Positions 46,399 to 56,222 of a stretch of DNA of 64,000 nt are shown here, piece after piece (the stretch's first letter is position 1; each line of letters opens with the position of its first letter). Location: positions 62,001 through 126,000 of the forward strand of contig MU863903.1 in NCBI GenBank assembly GCA_033296885.1, written 5' to 3'. The notes under the pieces were generated by a model that was not told the origin of the DNA, searched no databases, and saw only the letters and a program-made list of their open reading frames with translations. The position numbers and the translations under genes were made by a program. Source of the DNA: Triangularia verruculosa. Its lineage: Eukaryota; Ascomycota; Sordariomycetes; Sordariales; Podosporaceae.

Positions 46399-48159
46399 CT
46401 TGATGTCCTCGGATAAAAAATTACTCCAAAAATGTGGCGGGACTGGCGATGTATTTTGAAGATAGTCGGATGGAATGGAAAAGACAAAACAACAAAAAGA
46501 TGGGATGTTGTTTGCAATGGCGCAGTCAGACGTGGACGTCTGGTCCTTGCGTGATCAGACTGGGAGAACGGGCGGGAATTCGCCGCCCCTGCCGTTGGCT
46601 AAGGTCGGATTCTTAGCGCGCCCAGCAGTCGGGTCTAGCGTCGATTATCTTTTGAGACCCCTGTCCCGTACTACCGACCTTCCTCAAAGAACAAACTTGG
46701 CAAGAGAACAGGGCGTGCTGGGCTTGAGCTGAATGCCCAAAGAGAGAGTCGCGTGCTTGATAGATTGTTAGACGGTGGTCGAATCGGATTCTCGTAGAGA
46801 TAAATCTGTCAGCCATTATAATGAATCTGAAATCCTCAAGGAATGGCATCCTCCTCCTCTGAGGCAGTGAGCCGGCCCCTGTAACATCAATCAGGCGCCC
46901 CGCTTCACTGGTATGCCCCACTTCTTTGAGTCGCCGCAACAACCTGGAATCTACATTGACATTCAGCAAAGCCTCCTTCAGCAGGTCGACTGCTTGTCCG
47001 TACCTACTGCGTAACTGGAAGCCAAGCTTATCCTCGATAAAGTTTCTCGCCCCTGTCAGGAACAAGCACCGTTGACAAACCCGAACTTTAACGTCCACAC
47101 CAACCGTTGGAACTAAAATTACTGATTCAGTTGACCTGCTTCCATGGCGAGAAGGCGTGCTGACCGCGCGGTGAGACATTCAGTTTCTACGCGCCAGCTC
47201 CGGTGATATCTCCCAAGACTTTCGGCGCGGGGGCTGGTGCCGCTTTCAGCAGGTGACTATGCCAAGATCAACTACACCATCCTTAAGTCAACCACACGCA
47301 TGAATGCTCGTGGACATCTACTTGCCTATAACGACAGGTCCTATCTCACGCCGCGGGCAAGTTCTGGACTAACACTCTCCCAAGGCATCAAGTCATGCGA
47401 ACACTTCTGGCCTGCATGATCTGGAAGCTCTCAGGTTACACCACATCTGGGTGACTAAGCTATCACATTCTAAATTCAGGAACACATGACAAAATATATC
47501 ACTGCTCACTTTCACAACACCACAGACCTAATCACTGGCCATCAAACACTTCAGTGGCATGCCTCAAAAGCTATCAACAGCCCGCACTCAACACTCTTCC
47601 TTGCTTGAACATCACACTGGTCCAACCGATACTCCCCAAACTGTCTATTGAGATAAAAAGAAATGTCAAAAGGATCAAAAACATACAACACTGAGGATTC
47701 CCCAGTGGCCACCTACCTGAGTATTAGTCCAGCTCTTATGTATCTTGACTGCGAGGATAAGAGGCTCCGAAAAGGGCAATTATTTACTTCGGAACATGGG
47801 ATCCCAGTAACTTCATCTGTTTTCTCAAAGAAAAAGGGTTTACAACTTAAAAGAGGGGTTTACAGAAAAATAGCTGGTAGCTACCTTACCTAGTCATTGG
47901 CAAACTCAGGGCGTATTCGGTGTATATGTTAGTGATGTTTCCAAAAGACACAAGCTGCCCGTGCAGTACAAGTCTCAATGTGGGCCTACGATAGTACCTG
48001 CTCAGATGGAAAGGTCCTTAGGTACCTATATTTCTCGCTTTCGATGAGTGCTAGCTGTCTGTTGTAGGAGTATAGACGTCGGGAATCGTTAGACTGACAT
48101 TAGGTGACTTTAAGCAACGCTGTTCAGCTAAATACAAGTAAATAGACTCGAAATCCCCC
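46399..48159. other. Intergenic between zinc transporter and NLR genes
   Basis: Contains one orphan open frame (46613-47179, minus strand), described separately. The remainder, 47180-48159, is AT-richer than the flanking genes and shows no motif-bearing frame; a 76-codon frame at 47663-47893 (+) is too short and featureless to call. Confidence 0.45.
46613..47179 (-). CDS. Hypothetical protein, 188 residues
   Basis: A continuous frame with a genuine ATG, not lying antisense to any called gene. It is basic, with a CQRC pair near residue 35 and a helical, charged middle part (about 45-90) containing GFQLRSRYGQAVDLLKEAL. No signal peptide, membrane segment or known domain was recognised. It sits between the zinc transporter promoter and the NLR gene. 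It could be a lineage-specific gene, a remnant of a larger gene, or a chance frame. Weakly supported. Confidence 0.25.
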   Translation of the reverse strand: MSHRAVSTPSRHGSRSTESVILVPTVGVDVKVRVCQRCLFLTGARNFIEDKLGFQLRSRYGQAVDLLKEALLNVNVDSRLLRRLKEVGHTSEAGRLIDVTGAGSLPQRRRMPFLEDFRFIIMADRFISTRIRFDHRLTIYQARDSLFGHSAQAQHALFSCQVCSLRKVGSTGQGSQKIIDARPDCWAR

Positions 48160-51100
48160 TCAAAATGAAAAGTCTGCCTCTGAATCCCCGGATAGGCTTC
48201 CTTCGGCTGGGCTACGGTTGAGAAAATATAAGCTGTTGGTCTTCTCCTCGAACTCTGGCCAACCCAACTGCCGCCCAAGCAAATCGACACGATCCTTGAT
48301 AGAATTTGCTGCTAGAAAGCGTGCATTACTAAAGATTCCAATAATGATGGCCCCATTGGGGTCGAAAGTGAAGCAATCCGGACTAGAAAGGTCGGTACAA
48401 AGATAATGTCTGTCATATATGGAGTAACTGGACGTTTCCGTGTATTCCGTGTCGCGCCGGGGCCAAGGTGTTGAAAGCAAGGCTCTGACACAGTGTTTTA
48501 GGCGCGGGTCTCGAAGTAGGTCCTCCACCTTGCTTTGCAGTCCATCCACCTATAATCGAGTTAGCCATATTGGGAATACCATACCATTGTACGGGACCGG
48601 CCACTGGATCATATCTGCTGTCACCCATTCATATGATCTCCATCGTAGCAAAACAAAGCCATGTGGAGGGAAACTCATAGGTGCTTACTAACCGTAAACA
48701 CCTCTCGAAGCCTCCGTTTTAATAGCGGACCGGTGTTTGAATAAGAACGACTCGCAGAACGTTCGGATGATGGAGTTTGCCCTAATCCAGCCTTCCAAAG
48801 CAACGCACTCGCCTGCTGCCAGTATTTCTCTTCCGGTTCGGTCTCATCAATGCTTTCCGGAGAACCATCAATTGACCAATGTCCTGCCTCATAATCAGGA
48901 AAACAACTGAGGAGGGCAATTGCGGTTTGTATCCGGCGAATGTAAACACCTCGCTCGGCAACGGATGCAGGCTTGCGATGGCCTTGTGCACAGTCGTCGT
49001 TGCCCGCTTGCTCACAGAGTCTCCTTGCTACCGCCTGGAGGGTTTCTCCTTGAGGATGCTCTATTAATGCGAATGACATATTAACGCGCTTCAACACCAG
49101 ATACAACCTCGGGATACGAACTATCACCGCCTTTTTCGAGTTGCCGCCAGAGTAAAGAATGTCCCGAAGAAACTGTCGTGTCCTTTTTTCCAGGTCGGAG
49201 TTGGATGGCATCGTACCACTATCGTTGCTCTCAATGTCCGGAGACCCGAAATGATCTCTTTCGCCGCCATCTCCATCCAGGTTTTCCCCCGTACAGTACT
49301 GCTTAAGAGTTTCTAGGCAGTCATATGCGTATTTGTGCGCCCTTAGAGAACTCTCAAAGCTGAAAAGACAGGTAGCAAGAGGAGCCGTTGAGATAATCGA
49401 CGAGTCCGGAGCAATATCAAACAATGTTGTTCCGTACGTGTCATCGTTTTCAATGGCTCCGCATTCGCGGTTATGCCATTTTCGGAATTGAATGGCGTAC
49501 GGGACTAGACCGTCCAAGCGGTCCTCGACTTCAGGAAAGAACCACTCCGCAGGAAGACAAGACTTCTCCTGCGTTCTGTCCTTCCAGAATCTTGTCCTGT
49601 ATGCTAGATATTGGCAACACAGATCTCGCATGCGTTGGTGCGCCGCCTTCATCTCAAATGTCCCTTGCCATTGCGGCTTTCCTTGGGTTTCTCCCGGCTG
49701 CTCCGTCAGAAACTCCTTGGCAGTTTGATGAATAAATTGGACCTCATTCCCATAGATCTGAACGAAGAAACCGCAGTGACTGTCGACCCACTTCTTGAAT
49801 TTCTCGTGAGTGGGCAGATAAGTCTTCGTCAAGGCCCCCCGTTTGTCGCTCACGGCAAGTGCTGCACTCAACGCCACATGCATCTCCTCAACTTCGAGCG
49901 GCCTTAAAGTACAAAGCATGATGGACAGTAGTTCTCTGACAGCTGTTTGCATCCTGGACCTCACTTTCTCAAGCAGCCTTTCGTAGATACCATTCAGGGT
50001 CGGTGGAAGTTTGGTGACCAAGTCGATCCAGTCTTCGTCCGGCAAGTCAGACTCGTCTTCAAGCAGCTCAAAGACGAGTCGTAGCCACAAATATGTAAGC
50101 TGTGTGCCCCTTGCCCTCAGTAGCTGCTTGATTTTGACGCAAAGATCAGTGGACCAGCGTTTGCTTGGGGCCCGGGCCATCTTGTCTACCTTTACCTCGA
50201 TAACTTTGTCGATCTCGGAGGATAAGACGCCGGGGTTTTCCTTTGGGTCCAAGGCAATCTTAGGAACGTCGTCAAGTTGGTTGACAATAGTGTTAATAGG
50301 CCGAGTTGTCAATAGTACTCTCAAATTCGGCTTCATCCGATCTTGTTCCGGCTTACAGAAGGCTGTGATATTGTGGAGTAGCATCCGCCGATCGTCTTCG
50401 TTGCACTCGTCCAGGGCATCCAGAACACAGATGATAGGGGTTCCTTCAGCACTGGCATGCGATGCAACTACCTCGAGGAGTCCCCATAGACGTGTTGTAG
50501 ATTTTGTGAGAGCTTCACCTTCCCGGTTGATATAAGCTTCTATGTTCAAAGCTAGAGTGGGGATTCTGCTTCAGTATCTGGTGAATGACTGCACAGAGGG
50601 CCATGGTAACGCTTTTTTGGATGTCGTTGGTATCTTTAAAAAAGAATTGACAGATGATCCTTCTCTCTACACCCTCGCTACGCCACTGGTGCACCAATGA
50701 TCGAGCTAGCACCGATTTCCCTTGGCCTGGCATTGCCGTTACCAGTAAGAGACGTTGGGCACCATATTCCCAGTCCTTCACCCGTGGATCGCCTGTGAAC
50801 CAGCTGCATGTCCCCTCGACCGGGCCGGGATTACGGTCCATGAACTCGTCGTAATTGAGTCCGGCAATGCTAAACTTCCCGATGAGCTTGTCGGCGCGAT
50901 CTCGAAGGTCTTGATCGGCTTTCCTCCTCTTTGCGTCTTCTTTCTTCTTCTCTGCATCTAGCCTCTCTTGCTGGAGAGAAGCAATCTTTTCTAGCTGTGT
51001 CGCCATTCCCAGTTCGATCTTAGCCACCGCCTTTGACGTCCTGCTCAGGCCCTGGAGAAGCTCGAGCCCTGCTTTGCGATCGTACTGTTCCAAGCACCGG

Positions 51101-52008
51101 CACACATCCTCCTCACGGGCTTTGATCTGACGAAGCTCATCCTCCCAAGTTGTGATCGTAACCGCGTCGGACAATACCACAGCAATCTGACTTCTGTAAT
51201 ACTCGCAAACGCTTTTCATCTGGTAGGTGATGACCATGGCCAAGAGGTCAGTCAACAGACCATCAAGCTCGAGAGCAAGTTCGTCCAATTTGCCTTCTCC
51301 CATATTGTTTCGGATGGAAAATAGCTTCTGGTACCAGCTTGCTCGGGAACCAATGTAGATAATGCCTTCGCGGTTCACCACTGACTGCTCCGCGGCCCTG
51401 GATAGGCCTTTCAACAAAATCGAAACTCCCAACCAAGCGGCACCAATTTGCGGGACTGTCGCCGAGAGGGTGTCCTGAATGATATTGCCGACGTAAGAAA
51501 GCACTGAAGAGATATCGCTCATTTTCTCCATTGCGCTTGCCCACTTCTTGGTCTTTTCAAGCCCTTGATGAATCGCTTTGGTGAGACGAGCATTTTTGTC
51601 TGTGACTTCGTCACTTGGGCCTGGATGATCTCCGTCTTTCAAGCTCAGAACCTCGCTTTCGAAGTCCACGCGAAGAAGGATATTCTCGAATGCTGCGACG
51701 AGTTTGGTGTTCTCGTTCTGCACTTTGGTGTGTGCCATGTCCCACAGCGACGGTTCAACAGGAGCTTGGTCCTCTGCCGGTATTGGGGTAGGGGTTCGGA
51801 CAGCTGCAGTATGGCCTCTCAAGGAAGCCGGACGTTTTAGAGTCGTGTCAGATTGTGTTTCCGAGATGGGAGATGCGGTCCCCGGCAGTTGTAGGCCCGT
51901 TGTCGTCGCGGCTCCCAAAACCTGGCTGACCACGGGGTTCGCAGCCTCTCCGTCTTTGGTCTCTCCGTCGTTGGGAGGGCCCGTCGGAGCTGACCAGCAA
52001 CAACCCAT
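48160..52008 (-). pseudogene. NACHT NLR-type NTPase gene with one frameshift
   Basis: The gene starts at 52008 and ends at 48160. The 5' part encodes MGCCWSAP, then a NACHT-associated N-terminal domain (about 80-290, with PSLWDMAHTKVQ and IGAAWLGVSILLKGLSRAAEQ), a coiled-coil linker, and the NACHT Walker A AMPGQGKS near 423. The frame breaks in a CCCC run (coding strand; 50559-50562) and stops at 50515. The next frame, offset by one base, continues without a gap into Walker B ICVLDALDEC and the winged-helix region up to 48693. A 143-base intron (48550-48692, GTTAGT donor, GCTAAC branch site, TATAG acceptor) leads to a last exon at 48549-48160. Ignoring one base, the product would be about 1234 residues. 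No ankyrin, WD or TPR repeats follow the NACHT module. Family members act in non-self recognition and cell death. A sequencing error cannot be excluded. Confidence 0.82.
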
Positions 52009-52868
52009 GATTGAATGTTGCTATACTTGATGGCTGTCGGAACGTCTTTTCGAAGCAAGTGCAAAGCGGAACAGGAAAACGATGCCCATCAACTCAACAG
52101 AACCCATTCGATCAGCTCCCCCACCTGATCGGGCTACTGCCAAAAGCTGCTAGTAGGGGGGTCGCATACTGACAACCAATCGGCTGCATGTTGGCTTGAA
52201 TGCTGAGGAATCACAATTGGACACAAATCAGATGGCGCAGCTTCAAGCAAAGAAAGATGGTTGAGGAAGCGAGTGATGCCTGAAGTGTTGGGAGAGGTCA
52301 TTCACTTCCTTATCTCTTATCAGAAACTGGGCTCCACTTCACTCCGCTCAGGCCACCCACACCTGAAGCATCTTTCTCAATTCATCACCATTTACCACAC
52401 CTTATTTTGACCATATATTGGACCACTGTATCACTGAGCTTCGGCTAATTTTACCAGGTAAGGCATCATTAAGCCAGGAATTGCGGACTTGACTCGTCAG
52501 GTATGTACCTAGTAGGGCTGAGCGGACGGGATGCCGTATTTTCAACTGAGTATGGTCATATGTGCTTAACAAGCTCAAGTATGAGCATTGAGCACAAGTA
52601 TGGAAGACTTCATCACCATACTCAGAACTTTGCATGTTTTGAACGTGTGAGACTCAACATGGCATGTTCTTTATTTACACACAGTTTCTAGTGAGACCCC
52701 GGGTCTTTTCCCAAGTACCTAACTCTAACACAAACTCACCAACAAAGCAACCCAAGCAGCTTCTGCAAGATCACAGCCCCTCATAGCAGCAAGGACCGCC
52801 AAAAAAGAAAGACAAAGATTTCTTCTATATGCAAAATAAAGGAAAAAAGGCAAAAAGAATGTTGTGAC
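52009..52868. other. Intergenic upstream of the NLR gene
   Basis: Contains the promoter side of the NLR gene and a truncated 5S rRNA fragment. No protein gene is supportable. Confidence 0.5.
52513..52563 (-). pseudogene. Truncated 5S rRNA fragment
   Basis: The minus strand matches the first 51 bases of the 5S gene at 30687 with two differences (ACATATGACC for ACATACGACC, and GCTCAGCC for GCTCTGCC). Identity ends abruptly after CCCTA. The 3' 70 bases, including much of the internal promoter and the terminator, are missing, so it should not give a functional 5S RNA. Confidence 0.88.
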
Positions 52869-52960
52869 TCGGATACCGGGAGTCGAACCCGGGGCTGTTG
52901 AGAGAGGCAATCACTCCTGAGAAGTGAGAGTCAACGATGTTACCGCTACACCATACCCGA
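52869..52960 (-). tRNA. tRNA-Glu (CUC) with intron
   Basis: A 92-base gene on the minus strand folds as a tRNA. Acceptor arms TCGGGTA and TATCCGA pair throughout; the D arm is GTGT/ACAT; the T arm is CCGGG-TTCGACT-CCCGG. The anticodon stem GTTGA pairs with TCAAC across an intron of about 22 bases. The anticodon loop begins C-T-CTC-A, giving anticodon CUC for glutamate codon GAG, with the intron at the usual place one base after the anticodon. Isotype follows from the anticodon and the TC-starting acceptor, common in eukaryotic tRNA-Glu. Confidence 0.88.
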
Positions 52961-53263
52961 TGAGGATGGTTCCGATTGGATTGATGTCTTTTCCTTTGGG
53001 TTCAGGCATTATTATCATGGAAACCTCGTCCTTGCGCGGGAAAAAAGTGTCTTTTTGTGCGGTGGGGGACATTAGCCTTGTCATTACGTACAGACATCAA
53101 AGTCAAGGATAGCCTCAACTAACACTTACATGGCAAGCAAACCCAACACTTAAGCCGGAAAACAATACACAATGTGCATTCTTTTCTGTCTATCCAGAAC
53201 AAAAACCCAATCCCATAATATATATACAATCCCAATCTTCCCAGCAGGAACCCATGATAATAG
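52961..53263. other. Short intergenic region
   Basis: Upstream side of the tRNA gene and 3' side of the unknown leftward gene ending at 53264. No feature seen. Confidence 0.4.
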
Positions 53264-54402
53264 TCAAGCCAGCACCCAAGAGCCGCGATACTCCTCAGTA
53301 CCGCTGTTCCTCCATTGATAAGACTTCCATCCCATGACGACAGGAACAACATCTCTCTCAGCTGCTGACCCAACAATCCCACCACTACCAGCCGCGGTCG
53401 AGCTGAACGAACTAGAATTCCCAAAGCTGACACACGATGGCAAAGCCACTCCTACCGAAGAAGCCCCAACTCCAAAAAGCACCAAATCAACCCACCTCCC
53501 CGCCACAACCCCAATAACAACCCCCAAGAGCAGAATCAGCAAACAGACCGTAGCCGTCAGCGAGCTACTAACCTCCCTCTCAACCCACCTCTGCCTGAAA
53601 CTCATCTGCCCTATCCGCATGTAAAACATCTCCTTCTTCTCATCCCTCCGCCCTTGCCCAGCGCGCTCATGATTGTAGCCATAAACAACCCCAAACAAAT
53701 CCGGAATCAACTCAACACTCTCCCTCGGCCGAGCTGTAGGTTTTTCCTCCACTCTTTTTTTGTCAGGTCAGGTCATTCATTTATTGACTTTTTTGTCCCC
53801 CCCCATCATCGTCAGCCAACAAAACCACAGTAAAGAAAAGCCGAAGACTTACAGCAAAGTCAAAGAGACATCACCCTGCAACCTAGCCTTCAACTCAACC
53901 TCAACATCCAAGTTAAGACCGAGTTGCAGGCGGACGGGCTTGGTATCCGCCAACCGAGGGAGAACCGCCGGGTTGGTCAACCCACCACCACCATTGGCCT
54001 GGGCAAGCTGCTTGTTGTTTCTTCTGCGGCGGCGGCCGCGGGAGTCAACTGAGGAGGCGTCCGAGGCGGAGTCGTCGAGCTATTATATGTCAATCAAAAA
54101 CACTCGTCCCCTCGGTAAGGATTAAAAAGGACGGGAAGAGCAAGATTTACCTGGCGGCGTAAGTCAGCGAGGAGCTTCTCTTGGGTGTTATTTGTTTGAG
54201 AGTACTGCTGCTGCTGTCCACCAGCACCAGCACCAGCACCACCAGACCTCTCCCCTGCCATTCCCCTGTCGTAGGCGGGACGAGAGGAGGGCAGAGGAGG
54301 GAGGGTGATTGGGTTGGGTGCTGGGATGTGATTGGGGGAGGGAGAGGCAGAAGGAAAGGGAGGAGTAACCTTGGGCATGACGGGGTTGTTGTTGGAAGCC
54401 AT
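53264..54402 (-). CDS. Conserved-looking protein of unknown function, two possible C-termini
   Basis: Exon 1 (54402-54151) and the next exon share a clear 71-base intron (GTAAAT donor, TAATAG acceptor). The N-terminal 75 residues are Pro/Ser/Gly-rich; then come a Leu-Arg-rich helix, an Arg-rich basic patch (SRGRRRRRNN) and LQLGLNLDVEVELKARLQGD. From there two outcomes are possible. Reading on, a stop follows at 53849 and the product is 160 residues. If the GTAAGT donor inside the CTG before that stop is used (intron 53852-53754, CTGAC branch, AAAG acceptor), a third exon 53753-53264 adds a charged stretch and a membrane helix (TATVCLLILLLGVVIGVVAG), giving 322 residues. Codon bias of the third exon resembles other genes here. 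The function is not recognised. Confidence 0.55.
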
Positions 54403-56222
54403 TTTATCAAAAGATAAAAAAGAAGTGTCTTGGTTGATGGTGAGACAAGTCAGCGACTGGAGGAACGAATGCGAGTGCTGCGCGTAAAAGACTGGTGGTT
54501 TGCGTCTGCGGGACTGCTGGACTAAGCGGAGGGGTCGGGCTTTGGCAGAGGTGAAGACGGTGCGTGGTTTGGAGGACTGATGAAGACGAAAGGAGGTGTC
54601 GGTTGGTGACTTTTTATCTTCTGGCTGATGGGGTCGTACAGGGAACGGTCTAGAAGGGAGGGCCGGCTTCTTAGGACCGAGGTGGAGGTCGTTGAACGGC
54701 GGGAGGGTGCGGGGGGTAAGGGAATACCTTGATGGTTGGGAGGAAGAAGGAAGGCTTTCCCCTGATGGCCGGTGGATGGGAAAGCGAGGGAATGAACAGA
54801 GGTAGGTAGACCGCTGCTGGGATGGTTGATCCACGCCGTGCGGTTCCTGTTGTAGTGTGGTTTGTCGGACTTCCAGAGCCGACAAGAGAGAGTGAATAGA
54901 GTGAGAGAGTGCGGTTGATACGAAGCTGTGTTTGCTTTGTGATGCTGAGAGAAGGAAGACAGCAAAGGAGTTAGAGAGATGAACGGTTATATACCGAATT
55001 CATCACCGTCTTCTCCAACCTCCCAACTGCACATCTCCAAGCCATCACTCCCGAAGGAGAGTCAGGCACATCTCCAACCTGGACCCCTGCCAAGTCGTCC
55101 CAATCGCCTCATTCCCAAACCCCAATGTTTCCCCCACTCCGACCCCAACGTCAGTGTGTCGTCCACTCCCTCTGCCGATGTTTGTCTGAAGTCAGGGGTG
55201 TCACGTGCCATCAACCAGGGGCATACCCGTCAAGCGACAAAGCTTAACTCCAATCCCCAGACAAACAAACATACGATCCTGGATGAAACCCCCCAGACTT
55301 TCCGCAACCTTTGCCACAGACGTTGGATCTGTGCTACCCCGTCCATCCCGTTGCATCAATCCGTGGGCCGATTTTTCGTTGGAATCGTCAGTCGCGCTCT
55401 GCCTCTTTGACCTCCGACGTCCCCCGACATTTCTAACAAGTTATTGTTGATTGCAACAGCGAACGGCGAAAATGCTTCCATTTTTTTGTAGATCCCCCTT
55501 GTTACAAGGCTGCCAAAACACCAAATCGAATGATTTTGTTAAGCGGTAAACCGTCTATCGTTGTCTTGGATTTACCACAGCGTATCATCAATGTAATGCA
55601 CGGGCAGTATATCAAAAGAATCAGATTCGATGTTTCTCGGCGTGTCAACGACCGAGCAGCGAGGGCCGAGTTGAACGAGTTGCGAGTCAGATATCCCTTT
55701 TTGCATCCAAGTCCCCTGCATCTAAGAATACCAAAAACTTCGGATGATTAAGAAAAAAAACATTTGTCTACTTCATTTGATAAAAAGTATTCCCGTTCCA
55801 GCATCGTGTCTTGGCCCACCCAGCGAGAATAATCCAAAACCCGTTAAAACGCCTTCCTGATCCCCCAACCGTCCCTTGTTTTTTTGTCTCCAGAAAGAGG
55901 GAGAGTAACATCATTATCAGACCACAGCAGGCCCGTGTCTGTTTCCCATTTTTTGACGAAAACAACAACCGTTCAACATCCAGCAGATCTCATCGTCTCC
56001 AAAGGGTCATCACTCCCCGAAGGGTCACCAATTCCAATCTCTCTTCCAGGGTCATCTATCCCAAAAGGGTCATCAATCCCATCCAACACAGGGTCATCAC
56101 TCCCAAAAGGGTCACCAATCCCATCCATCCAACACAGGGTCATCACTCCCATAAGGGTCACCAATCCCATCTGCTCTCACAAGTCACCACTCCCACCACC
56201 ATCCCCCCACCTCCCATCAACC
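54403..56222. other. Intergenic with minisatellite
   Basis: Lies upstream of the unknown leftward gene and downstream of the bHLH gene. Open frames here are Ser/Pro-rich and motif-free. The end nearest the bHLH gene carries a tandem repeat (56004-56180). Confidence 0.5.
56004..56180. repeat. Minisatellite of about 42-46 base units
   Basis: Four copies start at 56004, 56049, 56091 and 56137. Each unit is a pair of related halves, both beginning GGGTCA: GGGTCATCACTCCCAAAA followed by GGGTCACCAATCCCATCC plus a short variable tail. Copies are directly adjacent with no unique spacers, so this is a tandem repeat and not a CRISPR array. It lies just 3' of the bHLH gene stop, probably within its 3' untranslated region. 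Confidence 0.85.

Noticed and set aside
46399..53263. Transposable element remnants in the accessory-like stretch
   Set aside because: No transposase or reverse transcriptase motif and no terminal repeats were found; only the 5S fragment hints at past insertion.
56004..56180. Possible CRISPR-like array
   Set aside because: Units are contiguous and differ by small changes; there are no unique spacers, and the genome is eukaryotic.
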